Notes: a model not told the origin generated them from the letters alone. 64,000 nucleotides of DNA from G965240465 sp965249525 (GCA_965249525.1 OZ252237.1:682001-746000); one strand, 5' to 3'. Shown: positions 36,501 to 44,759, numbered from the stretch's first letter. Translations and numbers: made by a program.

Positions 36501-38193
36501 TGAAGGCGCACATGCTGCCAAAGTGAATGTGCTGCTGGTGCAATCTGATGCCGATATGGAAAGCCTGGCAGCCCGTATGCTGAAATCATCAGATCGTCTT
36601 GTCTGTTTAGGAGGCAATACTCCCCAAGAGAGTTATCTCAATGGAATGAGTGTTATTCGGATTGCGCAACAGGAAAAAGTTGATGCGGTGCATCCTGGCA
36701 TCGGTTTTTTGTCTGAGAACCCGGATTTCGCCTGGCAATGCCGCAAACAAGGATTGAACTTTGTTGGTCCTCATGCAAAAAGCATGGAATTAATGGGCAA
36801 CAAATCCAACGCCATTGCCACTGCCAACCGCCTGCAAGTTGCCACTGTTCCCGGCAGCATGGGTGTGATAGATAATATTACACAAGCAAAGCAAATGGCA
36901 GAACAAATAGGTTATCCTATTATGTTGAAAGCTGCTTTCGGTGGTGGTGGGAAGGGCATCTGTTTGGTGGAAAATCCTGAAGATCTAAGAGAATCTTTCC
37001 TGCGTACCAGTCAGCAAGCTCTCTCTGCTTTCGGCAACGGCGATATTTATATGGAACGATTCGTTCGTTCTTTCCGCCACGTGGAAGTACAAATACTACG
37101 TGACAGCAAAGGCAATACCCGCATCCTAGGCATGCGCGATTGTTCTGTACAGCGTCAAAAACAGAAGCTGGTGGAAGAATCTGACTCTTCCTTGTTAAGC
37201 AAAAAACTACAAGAACGACTCTTTGCTGCTGCTGAAAAAATTGCCAACGAGATAGATTATATCGGTGCGGGCACTGTGGAGTTTATCCACGACATTCAAG
37301 AAAAAGATGTGTACTTCATGGAGATGAATACCCGCTTGCAGGTGGAACATCCTGTAACCGAAATGGTGAGTGGCATAGATATCGTGAGAGAACAAATTCG
37401 CATTGCTTCTGGCGAAAGTATCGCAGACCTCAAAATCCAAAATAACGGTTATGCTATGGAAGTACGCATTAACGCAGAACAAATGCTGCTAAACTTCCAA
37501 AATCAGGTACATTTTAAGCCCAGTCCAGGAAAAATCACCAGCCTCAGGCTGCCCAAAGATCCCAATTTGCGAATTTTAAGTGCTGCAGCGGAAAATGACA
37601 TCATTCCCCCTTACTATGACAGTCTCATTATCCAAATGATTGCCTACGGTGCTGACCGCAATGCCGCTATTGAGACCCTATTGCGATGTCTCAAAGAAAC
37701 CCATATTGAAGGTATTGATACCAACATTGCTTTGATGGAAGCCATCCTTGCAGATAAAACCTTTCGCCAGGGAACATACGATACCACTTACTTGGAAAAA
37801 TTCCTCGCTCAAACCGATCTACAGGCCATCTTCAACAATGCCAGTAAGCGCAATCCTTCAAAAGGCAGAGACATTGATATCAATGCTATTCGCATTGCCA
37901 ATTCAGATGAACTGAAAGTGCTGTCTCCCAGAACTGGTGTATTTTACAATACCCCATCTCCAGGAGAACCTCCTTTTGTTGAACTTCATGCTTTACTGAG
38001 GACTACACAACCGCTTTGTTTGATAGAAGCTATGAAAGTGTTTGAAACCTTGACTCTAGCCGATTTCAATCAGCAAGAACAGGAACTCTTTCTCAAAGAC
38101 CAAAAATTTGAACTACGGCGCATACTCGTTCAAAACGGCCAGACCATCAGTCAAGGAGATCTTCTGTTTGTTGTGAAACCGGTATCTTCTTGA
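33598..38193 (+). CDS. Giant fused acyl-CoA carboxylase: CT-alpha, CT-beta, biotin carboxylase, BCCP
   Basis: A 1531-residue single-chain biotin carboxylase complex, presumably making malonyl-CoA for fatty acid synthesis. Residues about 130-330 resemble AccA (LMDTPGAEAD, SIVLGSGYSGGA), about 330-700 are a helical linker of unknown role, and 730-900 resemble AccD (VTGLADFEYQGF, LISSGGMQVKEGAGALFSM) but without a visible Cys4 zinc finger. From about 955 comes biotin carboxylase with its ATP-grasp loop KAAFGGGGKGI and EMNTRLQVEHPVTE. The C-terminal BCCP has the biotin lysine K1480 in EAMKVFE, followed by about 15 extra residues relative to usual BCCP. The alpha-beta-BC-BCCP order differs from eukaryotic ACC. 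The start could instead be the ATG at 33661. Confidence 0.88.
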   Translation: MPRFNGDSQRRVSSSRSHGNTMGSKSVPETKQVFIESERIASAYALTRESLPSWLQRPDLPGLLSGKEIEQQILRFQRMSVDEYIHLTVNPSEHPKRKSAPEVVAQMGCKIIREVNEGPLYVAEAEFQSPKNRRVVFLAQNRKRNKGVWMPHHHRLAAEWMQFYSAYSMPVITLMDTPGAEADEQANLDNQAHAISALIETMVNLPQPTVSIVLGSGYSGGAIPLAAANLLFAVRDGVFNTIHPTGLSEIAYNHNLSWQECAKYVGVSAYELYKFDYLDGIVDYSPLESQPPHKLQEAILAALDFVEAQTYQFLSQNENHYFFDHYKRNILNYLSPSQLLVENNRSDKKTPTGRLNVFGTVFRFHRQLRLRVKLKSTSLGRYSRITDKIEKPAGELRDRLEKMRQERFQRWLQNSLELRYENDLLESYRRFIDALKSRENEPNVLSSLLMGSPQQRYERRSRRFSMLLALHLHNVWKMDASENFPRLLQQLNDAPQRMPKAPAEATVLDALHIKEVKECLPEMAYNLLLFDKLYNKILENLTTIASELKDTNHITQETLAGLLDKAFDQMETLSEDSTWQKKTNYENFFQFLNSLTQMRQAETFIRQISNWKRTVYPRVSEPLFALVSYMFTRLLPDLYRSQQEEQPFDGRINPRNIGIKDFWHRLNQAYRDLLIQNLLDECKKRKPLHAKQVIDSFFSNFQELNKSLITSNPHHFPGYRQAIEKALKADISPVGIVTGLADFEYQGFKTRVGIAVSNTRFQAGAFDMASCEKICRLMLSCAENKLPLVMLISSGGMQVKEGAGALFSMAILNHRISRFVKDFDLPVLCFGFRDCTGGAQASFVTHPLVKTFYLSGAMIPFAGQRVVPSHLPAESVLANYLSRNASSMNNLVNNPFDQDLDQRLREIDPNIPIPTESVQEAIKRILDGEYAPRKPEATETLLPKGYINFDPVRTLLIHARGVTAARLIEGAHAAKVNVLLVQSDADMESLAARMLKSSDRLVCLGGNTPQESYLNGMSVIRIAQQEKVDAVHPGIGFLSENPDFAWQCRKQGLNFVGPHAKSMELMGNKSNAIATANRLQVATVPGSMGVIDNITQAKQMAEQIGYPIMLKAAFGGGGKGICLVENPEDLRESFLRTSQQALSAFGNGDIYMERFVRSFRHVEVQILRDSKGNTRILGMRDCSVQRQKQKLVEESDSSLLSKKLQERLFAAAEKIANEIDYIGAGTVEFIHDIQEKDVYFMEMNTRLQVEHPVTEMVSGIDIVREQIRIASGESIADLKIQNNGYAMEVRINAEQMLLNFQNQVHFKPSPGKITSLRLPKDPNLRILSAAAENDIIPPYYDSLIIQMIAYGADRNAAIETLLRCLKETHIEGIDTNIALMEAILADKTFRQGTYDTTYLEKFLAQTDLQAIFNNASKRNPSKGRDIDINAIRIANSDELKVLSPRTGVFYNTPSPGEPPFVELHALLRTTQPLCLIEAMKVFETLTLADFNQQEQELFLKDQKFELRRILVQNGQTISQGDLLFVVKPVSS

Positions 38194-38221
38194 ATGATTC
38201 CAGGTTGCCTTTAAGTCGGCG

Positions 38222-38842
38222 ATGCTTCAAGAGACTTCTCAAACTGACTCATGTCGGCGACGGCTGGGTGTCCTTTGTTCTCACGGTGGCAGTGGTCTGC
38301 AAGCCATCTTGAATGCTATTCAGGCAGGCAGCTTGCACGCAGCAGTTGGCGCCGTGGTCAGTAACAATTCTCAGGCTTTTGCCCTCCAGCGCGCCCGTGA
38401 TCATAACATTCCAGCCCTGCACATTAGTACCCGTACACATTTCAACCCTGATGCAACCATCAAAGCGATTTTCCAACAATACGGCGTGGAGCTGATTGTG
38501 TGTGCTGGCTATATGAAGTATATTGGTCAAACATTGCTGGATGTCTGGCCAAAACGTATCTTGAACATCCATCCTGCCTTGCTAAGCCGCTTTCCCCAAT
38601 TTGGAGGCAAAGGCATGTTTGGTCTGCATGTGCATCGTGCAGTATTGGAAGCAGGTGAAACCACCAGTGGTACCACCGTTCACTTAGTGACAGCAAACTA
38701 TGATCAAGGTAATATCTTAGATACAGCCGTGGTGCCTGTGCGTCCATATGACACCCCAGAGAGCTTGCAGCAACGTGTACAAAAAGCTGAACACACGCTG
38801 TATCCCAAAGCGATACAAGCATACATCCAACAGCTTTCTTAA
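38222..38842 (+). CDS. purN: Phosphoribosylglycinamide formyltransferase
   Basis: A 206-residue folate-dependent GAR transformylase, third step of purine synthesis. The substrate loop GVLCSHGGSGLQAIL is a variant of the usual GxGSNLQAL. The catalytic Asn-His is in LNIHPALLSRFP, and the catalytic Asp in TTVHLVTANYDQGNIL. It follows the carboxylase by 28 bp and may be in the same transcript. Confidence 0.93.
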   Translation: MLQETSQTDSCRRRLGVLCSHGGSGLQAILNAIQAGSLHAAVGAVVSNNSQAFALQRARDHNIPALHISTRTHFNPDATIKAIFQQYGVELIVCAGYMKYIGQTLLDVWPKRILNIHPALLSRFPQFGGKGMFGLHVHRAVLEAGETTSGTTVHLVTANYDQGNILDTAVVPVRPYDTPESLQQRVQKAEHTLYPKAIQAYIQQLS

Positions 38843-38922
38843 AGAAACTTGTTCCTATAGCTGCATCGGTTTAGGGTGATCCATAATAGTTTCTCTTTGC
38901 GCTCACACTGAGAACCCTCGCT

Positions 38923-39420
38923 ATGTCGGCAGTCAAAACAGGGCGGAAGGCTGCTGGTGCTGCACCCATTAAGTTGATTGCAGACAATCGCCGCGCTCGC
39001 CATCATTACGAATTTCTTGAAGTGCTGGAAGCAGGCATCGTCTTGACTGGTCCAGAAGTAAAAAGCATTCGTCAAGGACAGCTAAGCTTGGCCGAGAGCT
39101 ATTGTCGTGTAATTTCCAGCGAGGCGTTGCTACTGGGGGCGCATATCGCTCCCTATGAACATGGCGGCTATGCTCCGCAGGATCCTGTTCGCCAGCGAAA
39201 ATTACTTTTGCATAAACGACAAATCATGCGCTTACATAGCCGCATGCGGGAGCGCGGCTTGGCACTGGTGCCAGTAAAAGCGTACTTTCTCAAAGGGCGC
39301 ATCAAACTGGAAATTGCCCTGGCAAAAGGGAAAAAAGCCCATGACAAACGAGAAACCATCAAACGCCGCCAAATGGAGCGCGAAGCACAAAGGGAAATGC
39401 AACAGCACAACAAACGATAA
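38923..39420 (+). CDS. smpB: SsrA-binding protein SmpB
   Basis: A 165-residue OB-fold protein that binds tmRNA and brings it to stalled ribosomes. The conserved opening DNRRARHHYEFLEVLEAGI, VLTGPEVKSIRQGQ, and the basic C-terminal tail KAHDKRETIKRR that inserts into the mRNA channel are all present. It sits 105 bp upstream of its RNA partner ssrA. A U-rich stretch near 39460-39470 after a weak stem may end its transcript. Confidence 0.97.
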   Translation: MSAVKTGRKAAGAAPIKLIADNRRARHHYEFLEVLEAGIVLTGPEVKSIRQGQLSLAESYCRVISSEALLLGAHIAPYEHGGYAPQDPVRQRKLLLHKRQIMRLHSRMRERGLALVPVKAYFLKGRIKLEIALAKGKKAHDKRETIKRRQMEREAQREMQQHNKR

Positions 39421-39481
39421 CAAACCTATTTGGCTGAAAGATATCTATCGCCAAGAGCTTTCTTTTTTTCAGCAAGCAGTT

Positions 39482-39487
39482 TATAAT
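39482..39487 (+). promoter_or_regulatory. Candidate -10 box of ssrA
   Basis: A perfect TATAAT lies 39 nt upstream of the mature tmRNA 5' end. The region 17 nt further upstream is T-rich and has no good TTGACA, so only the -10 is supported. The short leader would be removed by RNase P. Confidence 0.45.
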
Positions 39488-39525
39488 TCAACCATGTGCG
39501 GATTTTCGCATATCAGCTTCTTCTT

Positions 39526-39909
39526 GGGGGCGTACCGGCATCGACTACAGGGATTTCCGAGGAGAGGTGAGCAAGCCGTGGTTCACCGATGGCCACGTAA
39601 AAAATCGGTGAAAACGTTAGTTGCCAAAAATAGCGACTACACTCCGGTGGCTCTGGCCGCCTAATTGGCCTAGACCTAATTAACCGGATGCGGTCTCTGG
39701 ATGCATGATAAAGAGAACACCGCATCATCATCATGCTTACTGGTGTGTTTTGTCTGCAGGCACGCTTAGGACATACAAATAGACAGAATCGCTTTTGATG
39801 AGGCTGCGGCAAGCCAACAGCAAAAGCCAAAGGAAAAAAGCCGCTAAGCTTGTAGAACATCTTTCCCTGGCCTGATAGCACGCGGGTTCAACTCCCGCCG
39901 CCTCCACCA
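39526..39909 (+). ncRNA. ssrA: Transfer-messenger RNA (tmRNA)
   Basis: A one-piece tmRNA of about 384 nt. The 5' end GGGGGCG pairs with CGCCTCC before ACCA, making the tRNA-like acceptor stem with encoded CCA (39907-39909), and the T arm GCGGGTTCAACTCCCGC is next to it. The tag frame begins with GCC at 39623 and ends at TAA 39662-39664, giving A-K-N-S-D-Y-T-P-V-A-L-A-A. The terminal ALAA is the usual ClpXP/ClpAP degron. It rescues stalled ribosomes with SmpB, encoded just upstream. Confidence 0.95.
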
Positions 39910-39924
39910 ACAGCCCAAAAAATG

Positions 39925-39960
39925 AAACCCGAATTCCCCTATGAGAATTTCGGGTTTTAT
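39925..39960 (+). terminator. Rho-independent terminator of ssrA
   Basis: AAACCCGAATTC pairs with GAATTTCGGGTTT around a short loop (CCCTATGA) and is followed by TTATTTTTAT. It begins 16 nt after the CCA end of tmRNA. Confidence 0.8.
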
Positions 39961-40062
39961 TTTTATAAAAACCAAAAGGAGAGAATACAGCTATCAGTTG
40001 GTAACGACACAGAAATTCTGGCTCAGCATGAACAAAAACTCAACCAACCTTGCGGAGGAAAC

Positions 40063-41130
40063 ATGAAAGTTCTTATTGCTGGGGCGGGGCCTACAGGCCT
40101 CACTGCTGGGGTCGAGTTGGCACGACACGGAATTCAAACTGAAATCATCGATAAAAGAGATGGCGGTTCAACGCTATCTCGCGCTGTGGGTATTAATCCA
40201 CGTAGTTTGGAGCTTCTCACCCCCTCAGGCGTAACGGCGAAACTTTTGGCGCAGGGGGTAAAATATAAATCAATACATATTTATCACGCAGCAAAACCCT
40301 GGGCGACTTTGCCATTAACTGCAGCGCCTCTGCAGCATGGCTATAATTTCATGCTGGGGTTGCCGCAGGATCAAACCGAGGAGATTCTACGTGATGCCTA
40401 TGTCAGATTAGGAGGAACTATCAATTATGGTATCCAGTTAATAGACGTTCAGCAGAATGATAATGAGGTCATTGCTGAAACAATAGGGGGAAAAGAATAT
40501 CCTTGTGAGTATTTAATTGGTGCGGATGGCGTACGAAGTACCACTCGGGAAGCAGTGGGTATTGACATTGTGAGTTCGGAACTTGCGGATGTATGGTCTA
40601 TTGCGGATGTGGATGCCAAGGGTTGGTCGCATTCAGAGGCTGCGGCAATATGCCTGATGCGAAATGGCAAAATGGCAGCCATTATTCCTTTGGGAAAATC
40701 TCGGTTTCGTTTTATTTCCAATACAGAAAATGCTTTAAGTGCGCTACCGCTTGATATAAAGGTCACCAAAATTCATCGGGAGGGACAGTTTAAAATTTCA
40801 CTTAGCCAAGTGAAGGAATATAGCAAAGGACGGGTTTTCCTGGCTGGAGACGCTGCCCACAGCCATTCACCTGCCGGTGGACGGGGAATGAATCTTGGGA
40901 TTGCTGATGCTGCTGATATTGCCGAACATCTTGTTGGCGGAGAGCTATCCAATTATAGCTGCGATCGGCATAAAGAAGCCAAAAGGATTATAGCAGGAGC
41001 TGAACAGATGCGGAAAATTGTAACCTCAGCTAGTCCGATAAAACGTTCTCTGACCCTCGCTGGGATCAAGACTATATCCGTTCTACCAGCATTACAGAGG
41101 AAATTCGCCAGCAAATTCCTCTATGGCTAA
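40063..41130 (+). CDS. FAD-dependent monooxygenase of the PHBH fold
   Basis: A 355-residue flavoprotein hydroxylase. It has the FAD motif GAGPTGLTAGVELARHG, the second motif GADGVRSTTREAVGI and the FAD ribityl-binding GDAAHSHSPAGGRGMNLG, the three fingerprints of the p-hydroxybenzoate hydroxylase class. The true start is the ATG at 40063, preceded by GGAGGAA. It is shorter than PheA/MhpA-type enzymes (500+), lacking the thioredoxin-like C-terminal domain, and resembles enzymes that modify aromatic compounds or drugs such as tetracycline and rifampicin. Substrate unknown. First of four plus-strand accessory genes after ssrA. Confidence 0.88.
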   Translation: MKVLIAGAGPTGLTAGVELARHGIQTEIIDKRDGGSTLSRAVGINPRSLELLTPSGVTAKLLAQGVKYKSIHIYHAAKPWATLPLTAAPLQHGYNFMLGLPQDQTEEILRDAYVRLGGTINYGIQLIDVQQNDNEVIAETIGGKEYPCEYLIGADGVRSTTREAVGIDIVSSELADVWSIADVDAKGWSHSEAAAICLMRNGKMAAIIPLGKSRFRFISNTENALSALPLDIKVTKIHREGQFKISLSQVKEYSKGRVFLAGDAAHSHSPAGGRGMNLGIADAADIAEHLVGGELSNYSCDRHKEAKRIIAGAEQMRKIVTSASPIKRSLTLAGIKTISVLPALQRKFASKFLYG

Positions 41131-41265
41131 GGAAATCTTGGTTAGTCCAATTAAAAATTTCAATCGCCATGCAGTAAATGTTTCGTGTAGCATACAAGTT
41201 ACATGGAAATTTGGTGGCCTTACAAACTAAGATTGCAAAAAAGATTGCAAAAAAGGAGGAAAAGC

Positions 41266-41565
41266 ATGTCCAATTATATTTTTGCCTATCATAGCGGGAA
41301 AGAACATGAAGACCCTGAAGGGGGTATGGCAAGATGGAAAGCCTGGGTTAGCCGCTTTGCCGATGCCTTTGTTAGTCCCGGCACCCCTTTGAAAAAGTCC
41401 AAGACTGTAAGCTCCGAGAGGGTCACAGATGGTGGCGGGGTGAATCCTTTGATGGGGTTTTCTATCGTGAAAGCCGACAGCATGGATGCTGCCCTTGAAA
41501 TGGCTAAATGCTGTCCGCACCTGGAGATTGGTACCATTGAAGTTGCAGAAATGCTGGAAATGTAG
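41266..41565 (+). CDS. YCII-related domain protein
   Basis: A 99-residue small alpha/beta protein. The ATG at 41266 has a perfect AAGGAGG upstream. The start YIFAYHSGKEHEDPEGGMARW and the C-terminal VKADSMDAALEMAKCCPHLE are typical of the YCII/DGPF family of ferredoxin-like folds, members of which are often encoded near sigma factors or small-molecule enzymes. Function unknown; the His-Asp pair seen in YciI is not clear here. Confidence 0.8.
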   Translation: MSNYIFAYHSGKEHEDPEGGMARWKAWVSRFADAFVSPGTPLKKSKTVSSERVTDGGGVNPLMGFSIVKADSMDAALEMAKCCPHLEIGTIEVAEMLEM

Positions 41566-41735
41566 TTACCAGCATCGCAACCCAGACAATATACAATTGC
41601 AGCTTTTGCCTCTGTTGGTTTTGGTTTTTCATGGGCGGGAGTAAAGGCTCGCACATATGCGGGTGTTGTTGGTTGGTGATCTATAGATTAGGTCATGAAG
41701 CCACGGTTCTGCCATGAATGAGAAGACAGGCCGCA

Positions 41736-42428
41736 ATGAATTTTGATGAGGTATACCGTAAGCTTGAGCAAGCAGGCAAAGAACAAAACAGGAAAATCTA
41801 CCAGAGGCACGGAGCCAAAGAGCCGCTTTTTGGGGTGATTTTTAAACAACTGGGAGAACTGAGGAAGAAAATTAAGATAGACCATCGGCTCGCGCTGCAG
41901 CTATGGGCTAGTCAAAATTGTGATGCACGCATCTTGGCGTTGATGGTAGCCGATCCGCAAAAGATGACCTTAAAGCTGTCAGAGCAATGGCTGAGCGATA
42001 TCGATTACTACATGCAATCCAACTATCTTGGCGGATTGGTTGCTAAAACGCCATTTGGATGGGAGGCATTTAAGAAGTGGTCTCAATCGGAAAAAGAGTA
42101 TTTTAAGCACTGTGGTTATGATGTGTTATCCACCATGCTGAAGCATGGGTATTCCCTTGGTACAGAAGAGCTTAGCAGCATCATGGCAAGGATTGAGAAG
42201 GAAATTCACCATTCCCCCAACAGGGCAAAAAACGCCATGAACATCACACTAATTTCCATTGGGGTCTATTGTAAGCATATGAGGTCAGATGCTGTGAAGA
42301 CAGCTAAGAGAATAGGCAAGGTTGAAGTTGACCACGGGGATACCATCTGTAAAACTTTTGATGCAGTTGCGTACATTTATAAAGCGGTGGCACATCATGA
42401 AAAGCGGGCAAGTGGTAGCATAAAATGA
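41736..42428 (+). CDS. DNA alkylation repair protein, second AlkD-like paralogue
   Basis: A 230-residue helical-repeat protein of the PF08713 family. The family's N-terminal block EQNRKIYQRHGAKEPLFGV and C-terminal block GKVEVDHGDTICKTFDAVAYI are clear. It differs strongly from the AlkD-like protein at 28181-28948, so the two are not recent duplicates. I use the ATG at 41736, which fits family starts; one at 41718 would add six residues. Its stop overlaps the next gene's start by 4 nt (ATGA), so it is coupled to the MFS exporter. Confidence 0.87.
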   Translation: MNFDEVYRKLEQAGKEQNRKIYQRHGAKEPLFGVIFKQLGELRKKIKIDHRLALQLWASQNCDARILALMVADPQKMTLKLSEQWLSDIDYYMQSNYLGGLVAKTPFGWEAFKKWSQSEKEYFKHCGYDVLSTMLKHGYSLGTEELSSIMARIEKEIHHSPNRAKNAMNITLISIGVYCKHMRSDAVKTAKRIGKVEVDHGDTICKTFDAVAYIYKAVAHHEKRASGSIK

Positions 42429-43639
42429 AGCAATGCAAGCATCAAATAAGCAATTCAGAGTTTGTAGTTCTGATGGCACTGCTGATGTCTTTTGTTGCTT
42501 TAACAATAGATGCAATGTTACCGGCGTTGGGTCAAATAGGAACAAGTCTTAGGGTCAACAACCCCAACGATGTCCAACTTGTGGTGTCCACCATCTTTTT
42601 AGGTATGGGAATGGGGATGATAATCTATGGTCCGCTATCTGATTCTTATGGCAGGAAAAATGCGATTTACCTGGGGATGTTTATTTTTCTGATTGGAAGC
42701 GTTGTTTCGTTATTATCGACAAACTTGACCATCATGCTGGTGGGGAGAATTCTTCAAGGTTTTGGAGTTGCTTCTTGCAGGGTGGTTACTTTGGCTATGA
42801 TTCGGGACAAATTTGAAGGTAGAGAAATGGGTAGAATCATGTCGTTGGTCATCATTTTTTTCATTCTTGTTCCTGCTATTGCCCCTTCAATAGGGCAAGC
42901 GATTTTGTTTTTTGCTGAGTGGAGAGCTATATTTGTACTTTTTCTTATCTTAGGTCTGGTTAGCCTCTTGTGGTTGTATTTCCGTCAGCCAGAAACTCTG
43001 CCTCAGGAAAAGCGTCTGGAGTTTTCCCTTTCAACAATTACTGCTGGTATTATTGAGACCTTGAAGCATCCGCTAACTAGGGGATATATGATCGCCTCAG
43101 GCCTCATATTGGGAGCATTTGTTGGGTATTTAAGTTCTGCCCAGCAGATTCTGCAAGTTCAATACAAGCTGGGTGATTGGTTTGCCGTTTACTTTGGATT
43201 TCTTGCGCTGGCGATTGGCTGCTCGTCATTTGTAAACTCTAAACTTGTTTTGAAATATGGAATGGAAAAGCCTTGCTTAATTTCCTTGATAGTACTTTCA
43301 GTGGTATCCTCTGTTTTTTATTTCTATGCCCAAGGTTTTTCAGGCCATCCCAGCCTAAATGCATTGATGGGTTATCTGCTGATTACTTTCTTTTGCTTTG
43401 GTCTTCTTTTTGCCAATTTCAATACGCTCGCTTTGCAACCCTTGGGTCATATTGCAGGTGTTGCCAATTCGGTCATCAGTTCTGTGCAGTCACTGTTGGC
43501 TGTGGCACTGGGAGGATTTATCGGACGGATTTATGACGGCACTGTGCTGCCATTGATACTCGGATTTTTGCTTTTTAGCGTTGCATCGCTAGGTATAGTC
43601 ATTCGCACCATTCGGAAAGCGAGACTTGTCGCCCCGTAA
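42425..43639 (+). CDS. MFS multidrug exporter, Bcr/CflA type
   Basis: A 404-residue protein with twelve predicted membrane helices. The first loop has the MFS motif GPLSDSYGRKNAI, and the opening segment LTIDAMLPALGQIG matches the Bcr/CflA (DHA1) group, which exports bicyclomycin, chloramphenicol and sulfonamides. The ATG overlaps the preceding AlkD-like stop, so the two are translated together. Coupling an exporter with a DNA repair enzyme and a flavin monooxygenase suggests a toxic small molecule as common substrate. Confidence 0.9.
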   Translation: MKQCKHQISNSEFVVLMALLMSFVALTIDAMLPALGQIGTSLRVNNPNDVQLVVSTIFLGMGMGMIIYGPLSDSYGRKNAIYLGMFIFLIGSVVSLLSTNLTIMLVGRILQGFGVASCRVVTLAMIRDKFEGREMGRIMSLVIIFFILVPAIAPSIGQAILFFAEWRAIFVLFLILGLVSLLWLYFRQPETLPQEKRLEFSLSTITAGIIETLKHPLTRGYMIASGLILGAFVGYLSSAQQILQVQYKLGDWFAVYFGFLALAIGCSSFVNSKLVLKYGMEKPCLISLIVLSVVSSVFYFYAQGFSGHPSLNALMGYLLITFFCFGLLFANFNTLALQPLGHIAGVANSVISSVQSLLAVALGGFIGRIYDGTVLPLILGFLLFSVASLGIVIRTIRKARLVAP

Positions 43640-43817
43640 TTGATGAAAGCAAACAAGGGGTTGCTGTTGTAAGGCTGAAACAGGAGCATCTCAGTTGAAA
43701 GATTCGGGGTATTTCAGCAAAAGGGGCTAGTAATAGCGAGTTTTTCTTGCTTGTTCTCGGGGAAATAGCATAGAGTAATAACTTGCTTGATGTTGGCAGG
43801 GGGTTGCCTGACGATTG

Positions 43818-44735
43818 ATGAAACATTGTTTAAATTTGCTGGATGTCGGTCGCGAGGAATTGCGGCGATTGGTGTCATTGGCGTTGGAGATTAAGCAGAC
43901 GCCAGCAAAGTTTGCGCATCATTTGGAAGGGCGCTGGTTGCTGATGTTGTTTCAGAAGGGTTCTACGCGTACGCGCATTTCTTTTGAAATAGGAATGGGG
44001 CGCCTAGGAGGACGCAGCGTGGTGATGGATTGGGATTCTTCAAACTTTGCCATCTCTCCGATAGCCTACGAGGCGCGCTATGTTTCCAGTTGTTGTGATT
44101 TAGTCATTGCACGCTTAAAGCGGCATGCAGATTTATGTACATTAGCAGAACATTCAACTGTGCCAGTAGTGAATGGCTGCGATGAGAAATTTCACCCCTG
44201 CCAGGCCCTGGCAGATTTGGTGACCATTCAAGAGCATGCGGGTGAACTAGAAGGTCAGCGCGTGGTATTCGTGGGGGTACACAACAATGTAGCCAACTCA
44301 CTTGCGTTGGCATTGTCCACTGTGGGGGCACATTTGACTTTGGTAACTGCGGAAGAACATGCTGCGGCAATAGTTCCTGAGGTGATGAGTCAGGCAAAAG
44401 CCAGCGGCTTGATTGAGCATTCAGATAATTTACGTGAAGCCTGTTTGAATGCCAATTTTGTTTACACGGATACTTGGGTAGATATGGAATTGTTCAATGA
44501 TCCAAACTTTGCTGCTGAGAAAGAACGCCGCTTGCGGCGGATGCAGCCGTTTCAACTGAGTCCTGCAGCCTTGGAAGGCTGCCATGCCCGCATCATGCAT
44601 GATATGCCGATTCATCCCGGTTACGAAATAGATGAAACCCTGGTAGAAGACCCGCGTTCAATCATTTTCCAGCAGGCGTACAATCGTATGCCTGCCCAAC
44701 AAGCTTTGATGCTGCATCTGCTGGGAGTAGCCTAG
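43818..44735 (+). CDS. Carbamoyltransferase, ArgF-like with atypical amino-acid-binding motifs
   Basis: A 305-residue aspartate/ornithine carbamoyltransferase-family protein. The carbamoyl-phosphate motifs are intact: GSTRTR (48-53) and HPCQALADL (126-134). The ornithine side is not: the SMG loop, normally DxxxSMG, reads DTWVDME (218-224), and the conserved HCLP reads HDMP (261-264). It may be an ornithine carbamoyltransferase variant or use another amino acid. A TTG three bases upstream of the ATG at 43818 is less likely as start. Upstream is a 178-bp gap after the MFS gene in which I see no gene. Confidence 0.8.
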   Translation: MKHCLNLLDVGREELRRLVSLALEIKQTPAKFAHHLEGRWLLMLFQKGSTRTRISFEIGMGRLGGRSVVMDWDSSNFAISPIAYEARYVSSCCDLVIARLKRHADLCTLAEHSTVPVVNGCDEKFHPCQALADLVTIQEHAGELEGQRVVFVGVHNNVANSLALALSTVGAHLTLVTAEEHAAAIVPEVMSQAKASGLIEHSDNLREACLNANFVYTDTWVDMELFNDPNFAAEKERRLRRMQPFQLSPAALEGCHARIMHDMPIHPGYEIDETLVEDPRSIIFQQAYNRMPAQQALMLHLLGVA

Positions 44736-44759
44736 CCACCAATAAACAAGCTGTGGCTA
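44733..44759. terminator. Inverted repeat overlapping two convergent stop codons
   Basis: TAGCCAC (44733-44739) pairs with GTGGCTA (44753-44759) around a 13-nt loop. It covers the stops of the argF-like gene and the last virion gene. There is no T run, so bidirectional termination is possible but unproven. Confidence 0.3.

Noticed and set aside
39314..39664. 116-codon frame across smpB 3' end and tmRNA
   Set aside because: It merges an alternate frame of smpB with the tmRNA body and ends at the tag stop by chance; only the tag part is translated, by tmRNA.
39526..43817. Integrative island bounded by duplicated ssrA 3' end
   Set aside because: I found no second copy of the tmRNA 3' segment downstream and no integrase, so island status is not supported beyond location.
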